The translations under genes were made by a program, and so were the position numbers. Under the pieces are notes generated by a model. The model saw only the letters and a list, made by a program, of their open reading frames with translations, was not told the DNA's origin and made no database searches. Shown piece after piece: positions 12,275-24,194 of a DNA stretch of 64,000 nucleotides (within the stretch, counting starts at the first letter, position 1; every line of letters begins with the position of its first letter). The DNA is from Malania oleifera (lineage: Eukaryota > Streptophyta > Magnoliopsida > Santalales > Ximeniaceae). The stretch is taken from the NCBI RefSeq assembly GCF_029873635.1, contig NC_080428.1, positions 62,491,957 to 62,555,956 on the forward strand. The letters are read 5' to 3'.

Positions 12275-12275
12275 T

Positions 12276-12290
12276 AAAAAAGGGAGAGAA
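12276..12290 (+). other. Polypurine tract
   Basis: AAAAAAGGGAGAGAA immediately precedes TGTTGACTC, the start of the 3' LTR, as needed for plus-strand DNA priming. Confidence 0.9.
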
Positions 12291-14901
12291 TGTTGACTCT
12301 ATGAGTCTGATCCCGTTTTTATTATGAAAAAAACAATGTTTCTCACTTGTGCCCTAAGCTTCTTGAATAGGTTCATCCTAAGCATGCACTGTTGTTAGGA
12401 ACTCAAGCAAGTCATACGGACTATGAGGATCAACCTTTATTTATGGCGTCTGAAGAATCGAAAGAATGAAGATCTTTTTGCAATTGTATTTGCATTCATT
12501 TTTAATTCGTCTGTAATAATATTGTTTGTAATAATGCATCTGCATGCATAATAGGGTTTAATGCTCAAAATGACTGTAGATAGACCATAGGGAACCAAAT
12601 GTCATTAGGGCACCCTTCGATTGACCGACGCTGGATTTTTTCAGTGTCCTCAAAGACCTTAGAAGGCCTTTAGGTCCATGCACAAACACATTAGATGTCC
12701 CCATTATCACTTGCATAATCAGGGGATCAACTTGAAATAAATTGGACAAAATAAGCAAGTTCGGTCGACAGACCCAACCAAGCTTATTCAGCTTGGTCGA
12801 CTGAATTGGCCAGTGATTAATGGTTTGACCACAGTACGGTTGACCAAACCTTACCAAGTTCATACAACTTGGTCGACCAAACTCCCGTAAAGGTCAACGT
12901 TTTGACTCCTCAGTCGACCAACTAGAAATATGTGGGCAACACCCTAGTCGACTAAACCCCCATGTGGGAGAATCTAATTACGTGGTTGACCAAACTTCAC
13001 AGTTCAAAACAGACTAGTCAACCAAACCACGCAGATTTGGGAAAATCGCCTTTAAGACCCTTAGTCCGGTCGATCAAACTCTCAGTTCATTTTTTCCACA
13101 GTCGACCGAACTCTGTTACTTGGTCAACCGAACCTTAAGCTCTGTCGACTGGTGCTCTCGGGTTGGACGATATTTATCGAGGTTAAAAATTTCATTATTT
13201 TTACTAACCTCATTTTAATTTTTCCAAAAAATGACAAATAGGTCGCCCGCGGTCAAAATTAAAAGGGTCCCTATATATATATATATATCACTTCATTTGA
13301 CTTAGTTAGCAACAAAATTAGCAAAAGTGATTAGGAAATTTTCCTCTCAAATTTTTTATACTCTTTTGCTACATTCTTTTGATTCCAAGCTCATATCTTT
13401 GAAAACTCTCACTCATACTTTCTTGTAAACATTTTTTTGATTGAGTTTTAGTTTTACTTGTTCCCATCTCTTGCAAATCAATTGCAAGGTTGAAGGAAAG
13501 TTATTGTGGTTATTGAATACACTTTTACAAATCATTCCTTTGGCAAATACACTCACATACACATACGTTTTAAAAAATTCATTTTGAGAGTCCTTGCTTA
13601 TTTGATCTTTCCCATAGTATTTTATTTCATAAATATTTGATTGGGAAGATCTTGATTTTAGCTTACTTGTGTTGGCATTTATATTGCAAGAATTGAAAGC
13701 TTGCATAGATAAATATTTTGAAAGCTTAAACCTTAAGTATCTACTGTGATTGTATTTGATAAAATATTTGCTTTATACTTGATTAGGGTTTTGAAGTATC
13801 CTTAACTATTCACTTGTCGAATATACTATCTTGGATTAAGTTTCAAGATCTCACTCGAGCATTAAATCCATATCATTTGTGAGTGCATATTTATCTAGAT
13901 TGTATTTGTAACGACCTGCCTAATTTCCAGATTTTTTTATAATATAATTAAACCAACATGACAAGCTCGGCAGATCATAATCAACTTGAACCCGTGGTAC
14001 AAGGATGCATCAGAAGTACAGTACGAAAGCCTAAGCAGCAGGAAACATAAAATCATAAAATATCATATACCCATCATCACTCATCGCAATACCAGAGTTA
14101 CTACATCCATTGTATTTTAATATAAATAATACACAACCCAAAAGAGACCTAAGGTCACTTTTCACTAAATTCATCCGACCCTATCAAAATACTTACCCTT
14201 TAGAAGGGTAGGTCAGTTGTATCTATCTTAGCGGAGCTTTATCCGCTCTCCTATCAGGGGCTCTTGAAAAGTTCATATAATTCGGGGTAAGACACCTCTC
14301 AGTAAAGGAAATAAACTAATACTAGTGCGTGGCAACATGAGTTTAACCATGTTATACACAAGAGCATATATAAGCATATTTAGTAAATATGTATGTATCA
14401 TTTTTAGGAAAAACATGTATAATCATAACATGGCAGAACATAATGGATTTTCATAGCATAATTCATCTCATATAATAATAATACGAAAGCAACTCTGGTA
14501 GGTTAGCTGACTGTTGTCATGTATTACCCCCACATGAATGGGTTGTGTGGGCCGAAGGCGAACGTGACAATGGTTGGCTGACCACTGCCAAGTCAGAAGT
14601 ACAGTCTGTAAGTCCAATGGGTCTGCTAGACCTGGTCCGTACACCAAGGGCGCTCACAGTTCTTAAAACCACATCGACTATCCATCCTTACGCTGCTCTG
14701 TACAACAGCGTTAACACAATATCGTGATGATCACGAACACATAGTAGCGGTACCATGCAAGTGCTAGCCTAAACCACGCCAACCAAGTTCTGATAACATA
14801 TACCATATAATGAAACTGTGATGCATGGTTATTTCATACTATTAATTGCCAAATCAATATCATCACATCATTTTGCATATATATATACATCATGAAAATC
14901 A

Positions 14902-15085
14902 TTGGCCCGTACGCCAGCATTTCATATTGTTCCATAGCTCGGCTCGTATGCCAGCAAATTATATCCATACCTCGGCTCGTACACTGGCAAAACATATCCA
15001 TAGCTCGGCCCGTACGTCGGCAAATCATATCCATAACTCGGCCCATATGCTGACAAATCATATTTAAAATTTTCAACCCGTATGC
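14902..15085 (-). repeat. ~35-39-bp tandem repeat, five to six copies
   Basis: Units of the form CTCGGCCCGTACGTCGGCAA-ATCATATCCATA recur at about 14902, 14940, 14972, 15005, 15039 and 15075, degenerate. The two overlapping open frames here on opposite strands are products of the repeat and are not genes. A related array (units with ATGCCGACGCAGATG) is at 35840-35950 in another LTR of the superfamily. Confidence 0.8.
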
Positions 15086-15235
15086 CGGTTTTTCATTTTA
15101 AAAATCTATATCATTATCATATTCTCAGAAACAGTAATTCACCATAAATTCTACTCATGCCACACAAAATGGGTATTACGTATATTCAGAACATATCGCC
15201 ATTTTCAACAGTATTTTTCAACATAATGCATAATC

Positions 15236-15268
<33 letters not shown>

Positions 15269-15734
15269 TATATATATCTCTGAAATCAAATGCTATAAAA
15301 TTATATTTATTTTTCATAAAACATCTAACTTAGTTTAGCCCTTTACCTGATTCCTGAAAAGCCCCTAAGAAAACAGTCCTGCACCCGCAGGGTTCCCTGT
15401 TCAATACCCTGAAAATAACATTTTTCAAAACAGAATTTCCGTATTTCTTTGTGTACTACATTTTCTACAATTTTAGGGAAGACCAAATACTAAGTAAAAG
15501 CCTTAACCTGGATTTGGGATGAATTCCAACTTAACCCGACCAACGATCCACTCCAGCAGAGTTGAAAAGAACTTTCCTAGGAGTGTCGTGGTGGCCTCAT
15601 ATTGTCAAACCGGCAAAAGATCAGCCGAAATCCTAGAGAGAAGGAGGGAAAACCGAAAGGAGAGAGAGAGAGAGAATTCATGCCGCCAAAAATGGATGAA
15701 AAATTGTGTTTAGAGCTACTTATACTATGGCCTT

Positions 15735-15925
15735 TGTTAACGAGTCATGTCACCTCGTCAACGAAGCCAAGAAGGCAACACGTCGACGAACTCTCCCCCT
15801 CGTCAACAAAATTCAGAGTTGCCCAAATATCTTTTCGGTATCTTCTCGTTGACGAAGCGCACCCTCGTCGATGAGCCCAACGTGCCATGTCGTTGATGAA
15901 CGCGAAGCGTTTGTCGACAAAGTCC
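15735..15925 (-). promoter_or_regulatory. TCGTCGACGA palindrome array beside a TATA-like box
   Basis: Seven to eight variants (for example TCGTCAACGA, CGTCGACGAA, TCGTTGACGAAG, TCGTCGATGAG) at roughly 20-25-bp spacing. On the minus strand the array lies directly upstream of AGTATAAGTAG (15717-15727). Confidence 0.6.
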
Positions 15926-16230
15926 GCTACTGCCTCTTTTACAATTTCTATTTTCCTCTCTCTTTATTATTATTATTATTATTATTTAAATAACATTTTT
16001 ATTCGGGTCATTACAGTATTGTAGTACATATATACTTGTTTAGAAGCGCTTAAATTGTACACAAATTTTCATATTCATTGATTGTATTCCAGGCGTGGCC
16101 TAAGGGGGCGGTAATCTAGCCCAGAAGGATTGTTCGTAAAGGTTGAGGCCCACCCTGTTCTAATTGACTTGGTTGTATTAGGTGCCACTCCGCCCGTTAA
16201 GTGAGCTTTAATGTAATCCTTGTGCTTGTG

Positions 16231-18202
16231 TGTAACGACCTACTATTTCTTTTCATGTTCTATTTAATTTTTTTATTATTATTTTTATATACTATAACAT
16301 TTATAATACTCTGATACCAAACTGAATTAAACCCAACCATCAACCTAGCAGTGAGAACGGGAACCAAATAAACATATCCATATATAATTATATACAATAC
16401 CAGAGTGCTAACATGTTTCCCAAAATATACATATATGATTGTTCCCAAAAACACCCTCAATTGGGCTAGAGTTATACAAAAATACTCCTAAAAATACTCA
16501 CTCTACTATTAGGGCAATACTAAGGCCCCTCTATCTGCGAGCCTGATCTGCTCCCCTACCTGGATAACCTGAAAAATGTTAAAGTAATGGGATGAGTCAA
16601 CGCTCAGTGAAACAAAATATGCTATTCCTAATGTGTGGCAAATGAGTTACAATACTATGAAAATCGATTACTATATAATCATGTATCACTGAATCTGTAA
16701 ATACAATACCAATAATATCAACCATCACCTTTATTCTATTGCTTAATATATCTGTACTTTAGGTTTCTATTCAAAATACTTCTAATTTATATAAGTATAT
16801 TTTTTGTCTTTGTAAATCTGTATATACATAATAATAACTGAAAACTTCCCTATGGATAACTGTGTGTCATGATTTAACCCCTTATGACTTGGTTGTGTGG
16901 CCCGTAGGCGGGTTCTATCCTGGCTAGCCGACCAAGATAAATCACTAAACTCCATAGGTCTAATCAGCCCTCCTCAACCTATATCTGATGGGGAGCCTGT
17001 CCACTCGTGGGCTCTATACGATCGACCTTTATACCACGTATCATCTGAATAGGTGGTTGCACTCTAACTGTATATAGCTACAGTACCGTGCTTTGTAAAC
17101 TGTATATGTAATGTCCATGAGGGTCTGATATTATATAATACATTTCTATATACAACTATCTGTTTTACCATGATTCTGTAATAACTGTATAAACCATGAC
17201 GCTGTAATAAACTGTATCTGTATCAGTTATATTTTTTAAAATAAACTGTAATACTATATGTCATGGTACTATAAACTGTATCTGTATCAATTGTATAATC
17301 ATGGTATTCTGTAATTACTATAAAATATATTCACTGTCTGTATAATCTGTAAAACATAACTCTGAAAAATACTGTAAAGCATGTCTCTGTACTATATCTA
17401 TGTTCTTAAGCCACACAGTAATTTAAAACATATTATTCATAATTGATAAACTGTATAAATTTCTACTATGAATATTAATCTGGTAAAAATATACATTTCA
17501 TATTGAAAATCATTTTAAAACTGCCTAGTATAGCATATTTCCCTTACCTGACTATTAAAAAGCCCTTATCGTATACTGGTCCTACCTTCGTAGGGCTTCC
17601 TACACGACACCCTGAAAACAACATTCACCAAAACAGAATATCAATATTTCTTTGCCTGCATCATTTCCTACAACTTCCAGAAGGCTAAAAATTGGCTAAA
17701 AGGTCTTACCCTGATTCTGGGGAGAAATTCAACTTGATCCCACTGACGATCCGCCCCAGCAGACTTGAAGAGAACTCCGCCAGGAGTGTCGTGGTGGCCT
17801 CAGATTGTCGATCCGGTGACTGACGGGGCCAAAATCAAATAGAGAAGGGGGGATGGCTATAAAGGAGAAAGAAGAGAGGGTTCAGAGAGTTTTCTATGCA
17901 AGAAAACTACGTTCAGCACTATTTATATTGCGGGATTCATCGATGAGCCACGTCACCTCATCGACGAATCTGCACCCTCATCGATGAATTTCAGACATCC
18001 CAAAAATCCTCTCTCGGTATCTTCTCATCTCTTATTGACGAGATCCAGAAGAACCCACGTCGACGAAACCCCTGTGTTCGTCAACTAGGCTTAGGAAATT
18101 TCTTGGAATTATCACCTCCAAAATGCAATGCCTCCTTCTGTTACTGTTTCCATTTTCTTCCCTTTTTATTATTTAAATATCATTATTCTTCAGGTTGTTA
18201 CA
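16231..18202 (-). repeat. Full 3' LTR of the deleted chromovirus
   Basis: 1972 bp, TGTAACGACC to GGTTGTTACA. It includes a GCTACAGTACCGTGC block (17078-17092), the palindrome array at about 17935-18085 and a TATA-like sequence (ATATAAATAG on the minus strand near 17920). It aligns with 19908-20698 over its last about 790 bp and with the solo LTR 51459-62699. Confidence 0.9.
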
Positions 18203-18468
18203 TTCTCTCCTCCTTATAAAATTTCGTCCTCGAAATTTACTATTCATATTGCTCATCATCCCTTAAAGGCAAAACGGTCTACTTATTTTATTACTTACCC
18301 TCACTTATGGTGGAGGAATACCGTGGTTACATAGGTAGTTCTAGGAGATTACAAGTATAAAAGAAAATTCTCCGAAAACCAAAATACTGACTATCTTATA
18401 CTCTACATTATTATTACATTGTTTAAAAAAAGTAAAATTATCACTACTTTAATTACACATCATTGATA

Positions 18469-19907
18469 TTACCCACTAAACAAGTGGGGGTATTTCTGTC
18501 TAATTTCATCTTCAAGCTCTCACGAGGCTTCTTCTATCGCCTGATTCCTCCACAGGACTTTTACTAGTGGTATTCTCTTACTGCGCAATTCCTGTTCTTT
18601 TCTATCTAAGATCTGTATTGGAGCTTCCTCAAATGCTAAATCGCCACTGAGTTCTAATTCTGCATAGCTAATGATATGGGAAGGATCTGTGATGTATTTC
18701 CTTAACATAAAGACATAAAACACATCGTGAATCCTGAATAGAGGTGACGGTAAAGCCAGCCGATAGGCAACTGACCCAATCTTCTCGAGTATTTCAAATG
18801 GGCCAATGAACCTAGGGCTCAACTTACCCTTCTTCCCAAATCTCATGATCCCCTTCAATGGTGCGATTTTCAAAAATACATGACCACCTACTCCAAATTC
18901 CAGTTCCCGGCAGCAAGTATCTGCATAGCTTTTCTGCCGACTTTGTGCTGCACTGATTTGATCTCGAATGAGTCGGACTTTATCGTATGCCTACTGAACT
19001 ATCTCTGGCCCCAAAACTCGCCTCTCACCCAGCTCACTCCAGTATAAAGGGGAACGACACTTCCTACCATAAAGTGCCTTATAAGGAGCCATACCAATGC
19101 TAGCTTGGTAATTGTTATTGTAAGAAAATTCCACCAATGGCATATACTGAGTCCAGCTACCCCCAAAATCCAATAGACACACTCGCAACATATCCTCAAG
19201 TACCTTAATAGTTCTCTTTATCTGACCATCAGTCTGAGGATGGAAAGCGGTGCTGAATGCTAGCTGAATCCCTAGTGCCTCCTGTAAACTCCATTAGATT
19301 CGCGATGTGAAACGTGGATCACGGTCTGAGACTATGGATACTGGCACTCCATGGGGTCGAACAATCTCCTGTATGTAAATCTCTACTAACCTGTTCATAG
19401 GGTAGCTAATCTTAATAGGCAGAAAGTGTACTGTCTTTGTCAACCTATCAACAATTATCGAGATGGCATTCTGACCATGCGGCACCCGCGGTAGCCCTGT
19501 AACAAAATCCATGGATACGTGGTCCCACTTTCACTCAAGAATGAAAAGTGGCTGCAACTGTCCTGTCGGCCTCTGGTACTCAGCCTTAAACCTACTGGCA
19601 CATCAAGCACTACTGTACAAATTTTGCTATTTCCCTCTTCATGCCACTCCACCAGAAATACTCTCAAAGATCCCTATACATTTTTGTACTTTCATGATGG
19701 ACAGTGTATATAGATCTGTGTGCCTCTTCTAGAATTGTCCTCCTAATACTGTCATCTGTAGTCACACACAATCTGGTGCAAAATCTCAGAGTTCCATCGT
19801 CAGAAATGCTGAATTCTGCTCCCTAACCATCTTGTATTTTGGCTATCACTTCTGCCAATTTCAGATCATCCCTCTGAACAACTTTAATTCTCTCATAAAG
19901 TGTAGGC
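18469..19907 (-). pseudogene. Ty3/gypsy integrase plus chromodomain, 3' end of pol
   Basis: Integrase inserts element DNA, and the C-terminal chromodomain is thought to guide it to marked chromatin. From 19907 on the minus strand the frame shows an HHCC zinc finger (EEAHRSIYTVHH, then KMYRDL, then CLMCQ), then the core: [41 protein letters not shown] and PLVEFSYNNNYQASI. The end reads HDVFYVFMLRKYITDPSH, EEAPIQILDRKEQELR and IPLVKVLWRNQ, a chromodomain-like module typical of Tekay/Del chromoviruses, and stops at TAA 18469-18471. Segments at 19512, 19191 and 18873 are in one frame with several stops between. The 5' part of pol is deleted. It is non-functional. Compare the longer copy at 54201-58676. 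Confidence 0.9.
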
Positions 19908-20698
19908 TGTATAAACTCCTGCTATGAATATTAATCTAGTAAAAATATACATTTCATACTGAAAATCATTTTAAAACTGCCTAACATAGCATATTTCCCT
20001 TACCTAATTATTTAAAAGCCTTTATCGTATACCAATCCTACCTCCGCAGGGCTTCCTACACGACACCCTGAAAACAACATTCACCAAACAAAATATCAAT
20101 ATTTCTTTGTCTGCATCATTTTCTACAACTGCTAGAAGGCAAAAAATCAGCTAAAAGGCCTTACCTTGATTTTGGGGAGAAATTCGACTTGATCCCACCA
20201 ATGATCCGCCCTAGCAGACTTGAAGAGAACTCTGCCAGGAGCGTCGTGGTGGCCTCAGATCGTCGATCCTGTGATTGACGGGGCCAAAATCGAAGAGAGA
20301 AGGGGAAGGGCCGTAGAGGAGAGAGAAAAGAGGGTTAGGTGAGTTTTCTGTGCAAGAAAACTAAGTTCAGCACTATTTATACTGCTGGATTTGTCGACGA
20401 GCCACGTCACCTCATCGACGAGTCCTATAGAAAGTTCGTCTATGAATCTGCACCCTCGTCGACGAATTTTAGACATCCCAAAAATCCTCTCTCGGTATCT
20501 TCTCGTCGACGAGATCTTGAAGAACCCTCGTCGACGAAACCCCTATGTTCATCGGCGAGGCCTGAGAAATTTCTTGGAATTATCACCTCCAAAATGCAAT
20601 GTCATCGACGAAGTCGGCTGCCTCCTTCTGTTATTCCAATTTCCTCACTCTTTATTATTTAAATATCATTATTCTTTAGGTTGTTACATTGTGAGCCA
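19908..20698 (-). repeat. Partial 5' LTR of the deleted chromovirus
   Basis: Matches 17450-18202 closely. It retains the LTR start on the minus strand, the TATA region and the palindrome array (20390-20610). The breakpoint with pol is at about 19908, where both parent sequences share GGCTGTA or CTGTATAAA. Confidence 0.85.
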
Positions 20699-21950
20699 AG
20701 GCGGGGATGTAGGTAGGGATTGGCCGAACCTAGATATCATATTCGGTGTCAAGTTTACTTATCTTGCATTATATTCTGCTTTGTGCTGGATTTAAATTTC
20801 CTACTGAATATGTTGCATATCTGATTGACACAAAATTACTTTTTTTTTTTAGAAATAATGAAATTGTGGTGCATGTTCTAAAAATTGTTTAATATATCAT
20901 ATGTGCAAATTCATATACATTTAGACTGCCCCTAGGTTGCGTAATACTGTTGATCTGGTTTAACCTAGGAGGAATAAATTTTAAAATACTCAATTCACCC
21001 CCCTCTTGGGTTTGCACCAAAGCTAACAAAATGTGAGCAATGTAAAATGGGAAAGAGTCACGAAAGTGAAATGCTACAAAATGTCAAAGCTGAGAACATG
21101 AACAGATGAGAAATAAAAAATAAATGACATATCGAGTATTGTATTATTATAGTACCAGTATTCATGCTAGTATGATATGTATTTATATGGGAGGGGCAAA
21201 CTTTTCGCCCGAGGGCTTGCTGAGAAAGGCGAGTACCCTAGTAGGTATCAGATGTAATAGTAGGCTGCATAATATATTAGGGTAGAGGGAAATTACTTGT
21301 ATGGGCGGGTAAATTTCCTTATTCTCGAGAGCCTTTGTTGGTAAACCTTTGTATAAACTGTGTGGGTACGAGATTACTTTTTCACCTGAGGGCTTACAGA
21401 GTAAGGTAAGTACCTTGAGATGCTTCAGTTATGACCATTGGTTGCCTAAGGTATCAATGTAGAGGGGTGCTACTTGTATGAGCGGGTAACCACCCTAATC
21501 CTTAGGTATTCTCATGGGTAAAATACCTTACATGTGTTTGATCAAGCTCAGGAAAGGATTTCAGAAATTATGATAATGATATACAGATGATGAATACATA
21601 TACATATGTTATTTACAAACCTCATGTTGGTCACACGCTGATTTAATATATTGTTTTTTCCATTATTGAGAAGTGTCTCACCCGAATACAAATTTATCTT
21701 TTTCAATACCTCCACATGATCGAGCTTAGAGAGCTCGAGGTTGTTATAACATTTTTGGGTATAGAAAGAAAAATGGTATAAACTTTGATGATACTTTTGG
21801 GATGTATAAGTTTTATATTTTATGTTTTATGTTTTAATTCTTCTGAGTTGTGAATACTGAAAGTTGTAAATTAGGTTTTTGGAGATATGTATATATGTGG
21901 ATACAAGTGGATGAATGGTTTATTTTGGAATGTAGATAGATGTAGAAAAC

Positions 21951-22172
21951 TGTAGCAATCCTAAAAAAATAAAAATAGAAATTTAATTTAAATTTAAAAT
22001 TTAAATTTAAATTTTTTTAAAATAATAATAATTAAAAAATATTAATTAATTAATTAATTAATATTAATTAAATAATATAATATAGTACTATATATACTAT
22101 AATATATATATCACGTTTCCTGAAAGATCAGGAAACAATTTTATTTCTTCTTCTGCTTCTTCTTCTTCTTCT

Positions 22173-22203
<31 letters not shown>

Positions 22204-24194
22204 CTGCGTCAACGCTCTCCTCAGCTCCTCTCTCTCACTCTCCTCCATCTCGTTTTCGTTATTCGGCCGATTGAAAATCTGAAAATACCATTGGGCTCTA
22301 GTCACCGTCATTGACATTTCTACTGGGGCAGATTTGTCGTGGGAGCGGCGTAGGCATATCTCCTGGGGTAAAGCCAAATTTCAAACTTATCTCAATTTAT
22401 CTTAAACTATAAGCCCCATTAATGAATGAAAATTGTCAGGAGACTCGTGGGGAGATTCTCAACAATTTAGCTGGAACGAGTTTTCGAATTGGAGTTCCGG
22501 GATACCAATCCTAAATCGGGCGTAAGTTTGATAATTTAGACTTTTATTGGGCTATTTAGGGTATTTAGAACTTAGGAAAATTTTAAGAAAAGTTACTCTA
22601 GGAATTGTGACAAATAATATAGTGAAATTTGAATTTCAGGATTCATGGGTTTTTGAACACCTGGGGCATAGATCAGGGTGTTATCGGGTTTTTTTTCATG
22701 AATCATGTAAGGGGATTAAGTTAAGTCAGTAATTTTATGAAATTTGAATCAATTTAATTGTTATGTTTGTACAAATATATGTATTTATTTATTTATTTAT
22801 TCATTTGAGAATTTAAAGGCTATTTTGAAAACCAACTGTTCGAAATGGATTTTACAAATTTAGGATATATGGTATAGTATTTTTGAATAAAATGCATGGT
22901 GAAAAGTTTGTTTATTTGTATGGATATGTTAAAATGTGGAAAATTGTGTGGAAAATGACTTAATTTGTATGGATTATTGTATATCTAGATTTGAGATTTT
23001 GAAATACTGAATTGTTTGAGAAATACTGGAATTGTTGAGAAATACTGGAAATGCTTATGAAAATACTGGAATTGTTTAAGAAATGCAAGTGTTTGAATTA
23101 ATGGCCAGTGACCAGGTATTGTTTGATTGGCCAAGGGTCAGGATTATTATTTGACGATCGAGGGCCGAGTTTGAATTGATGGCAATACGCCGAATTGTAT
23201 TTTGTGGTCGGGGGCTAGGTTTTGGAATAACAAGGAATGTATGTGAATTAATGTTTTAAATGGTATTTTCTATTATCTAAATTGCATGATATGCTTTAGG
23301 AACCCTGGGGACCGGTGTATTGTGAGCACGGTACCGTTGCTAGTTAGACCATGTGCACCCTCACTGGATAGAAGTGTAGGGGGTCCAACCGACTACCTGC
23401 ATGAGGTTGAAGTAAAGGCGTCGGACCTACTACTTTGCTATGGATGCCCGTAGTTGTGTTTGCAGAGGATGTTGTTTTTGACTTTGTTTGGGCTGATCAC
23501 CCAGGCTTAGTCCAGCCTTCGAGCCGCACAACCCGTGCCATGAGGATATAAATGGCGTGTTTGTCACAGGGTGTGTCTTATATGCATATCTGTTAATTTA
23601 TGTGAATACAGTTAATTAATAAGATAATTTCAAGGGCTTATTGAGAAAGGTGAGTACCCTGGTAGCAATAATGGTACTAGAGCAGAGAGAAGCTACTTGT
23701 ATGGGCAGGTAATCTACCCTATCCTCGGCTAATTGTATGTGTGAGTGTAAAATAAGAATGTTTTCATAAATGTGTTTATCTATTTAATGAACTGGTTATT
23801 TTTTGCACACTAAATCCATGTTAGCCACACACTGACATGAACTTAGTCTTTCCCTTACTGAATTGTACCTCACCCCTACTTACAAACTATTTTTTTTCAG
23901 GAAATCCTAGAGATTGGGTCTAGCGGGCTGGAGGAGCCGAGCTAGAGGTGTAAATTGTATGTAGGTAGTGTGTAGATAGAGATTTTATTTTTGTTTAGTT
24001 TTATGAGATGTAATTATGTGAAAATTGATATATTTGTGTACAAAGATAGTTAGAACTCTGGTAATGTAATTTGAGGATTTTATATTTTATTTCTACTGCG
24101 TATTGGTGTTTTATATTTGATAAATAAGGTATCAGGTACATTGACGTCACTAAAGTAGTACTCCGGGCCCACGTGGCGGGTCGGGGTTGTTACA
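21951..24194 (+). mobile_element. Solo LTR, gypsy-type, TSD AAAAC
   Basis: It begins TGTAGCAATCC and ends GGGGTTGTTACA, with AAAAC at 21946-21950 and 24195-24199. Length is 2244 bp. It has pyrimidine tracts (TTC/TTTC, 22146-22203) and the GCACGGTACCGTTGC block (23326-23340), and is related to the LTRs at 1883 and 6094. The open frame at 22141-22377 is the translated microsatellite side and is not a gene. Confidence 0.95.

Larger units (their letters stand above)
13907..16015 (-). mobile_element. Solo LTR of the palindrome-array gypsy family, TSD GTATT
   Basis: It begins TGTAACGACC and ends GGTCATTACA. It is flanked by GTATT at 13902-13906 and 16016-16020, and comparison with the intact 5' LTR (9107-9120) shows the empty site. 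Length is 2109 bp. Orientation (minus) is set by the TATA-like box near 15716-15730 and the palindrome array on its minus-strand upstream side (15735-15925). No internal sequence remains. Confidence 0.95.
16231..20698 (-). mobile_element. Internally deleted Ty3/gypsy chromovirus, TSD TTGTG
   Basis: It begins TGTAACGACC and ends GGTTGTTACA, with TTGTG at 16226-16230 and 20699-20703. On the minus strand it holds a partial 5' LTR (20698 down to about 19908), then the integrase/chromodomain end of pol (19907-18469), a polypurine tract (AAGGAGGAGAA next to 18203) and a full 3' LTR (18202-16231, 1972 bp). The rest of the 5' LTR, the primer site, Gag, protease, RT and RNase H are missing, evidently by one deletion joining the 5' LTR to pol near 19908. 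It lies in the 3' LTR of the gag-only copia element. Confidence 0.92.
7512..21028 (+). mobile_element. Gag-only Ty1/copia-type retrotransposon (TR-GAG-like) with a twice-interrupted 3' LTR
   Basis: Two long LTRs (7512-9654 and 12291-21028, the latter about 2.15 kb after removing nested insertions) flank a 2636-bp interior. The interior has an initiator-Met primer site (9657-9668), a decayed Gag with zinc knuckle (9708-11042), about 1.2 kb of non-coding sequence and a polypurine tract (12276-12290). No protease, integrase or reverse transcriptase is recognisable, so it must have depended on another element's enzymes. LTR ends are TGTTGACTC and AGCTAACA. I found no convincing TSD: the flanks are AAGTA and AAATG. 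Insertions at 13907-16015 and 16231-20698 lie in its 3' LTR. Confidence 0.85.
12291..21028 (+). repeat. 3' LTR of the gag-only copia element, split by two insertions
   Basis: LTR sequence is 12291-13906, 16021-16230 and 20704-21028, about 2151 bp, and matches 7512-9654 throughout. The gaps are a solo LTR with TSD GTATT and a truncated gypsy element with TSD TTGTG. The palindrome array corresponding to 7985-8340 is at 12765-13150 and is more decayed. Confidence 0.92.

Noticed and set aside
14834..15076. Overlapping frames of 73 and 80 codons on opposite strands
   Set aside because: Both are products of a ~35-39-bp tandem repeat whose period is near a multiple of three.
7507..21033. Target-site duplication for the gag-only copia element
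   Set aside because: Flanks AAGTA and AAATG do not match. AAATGTGA occurs on both sides but not adjacent to both LTR ends.
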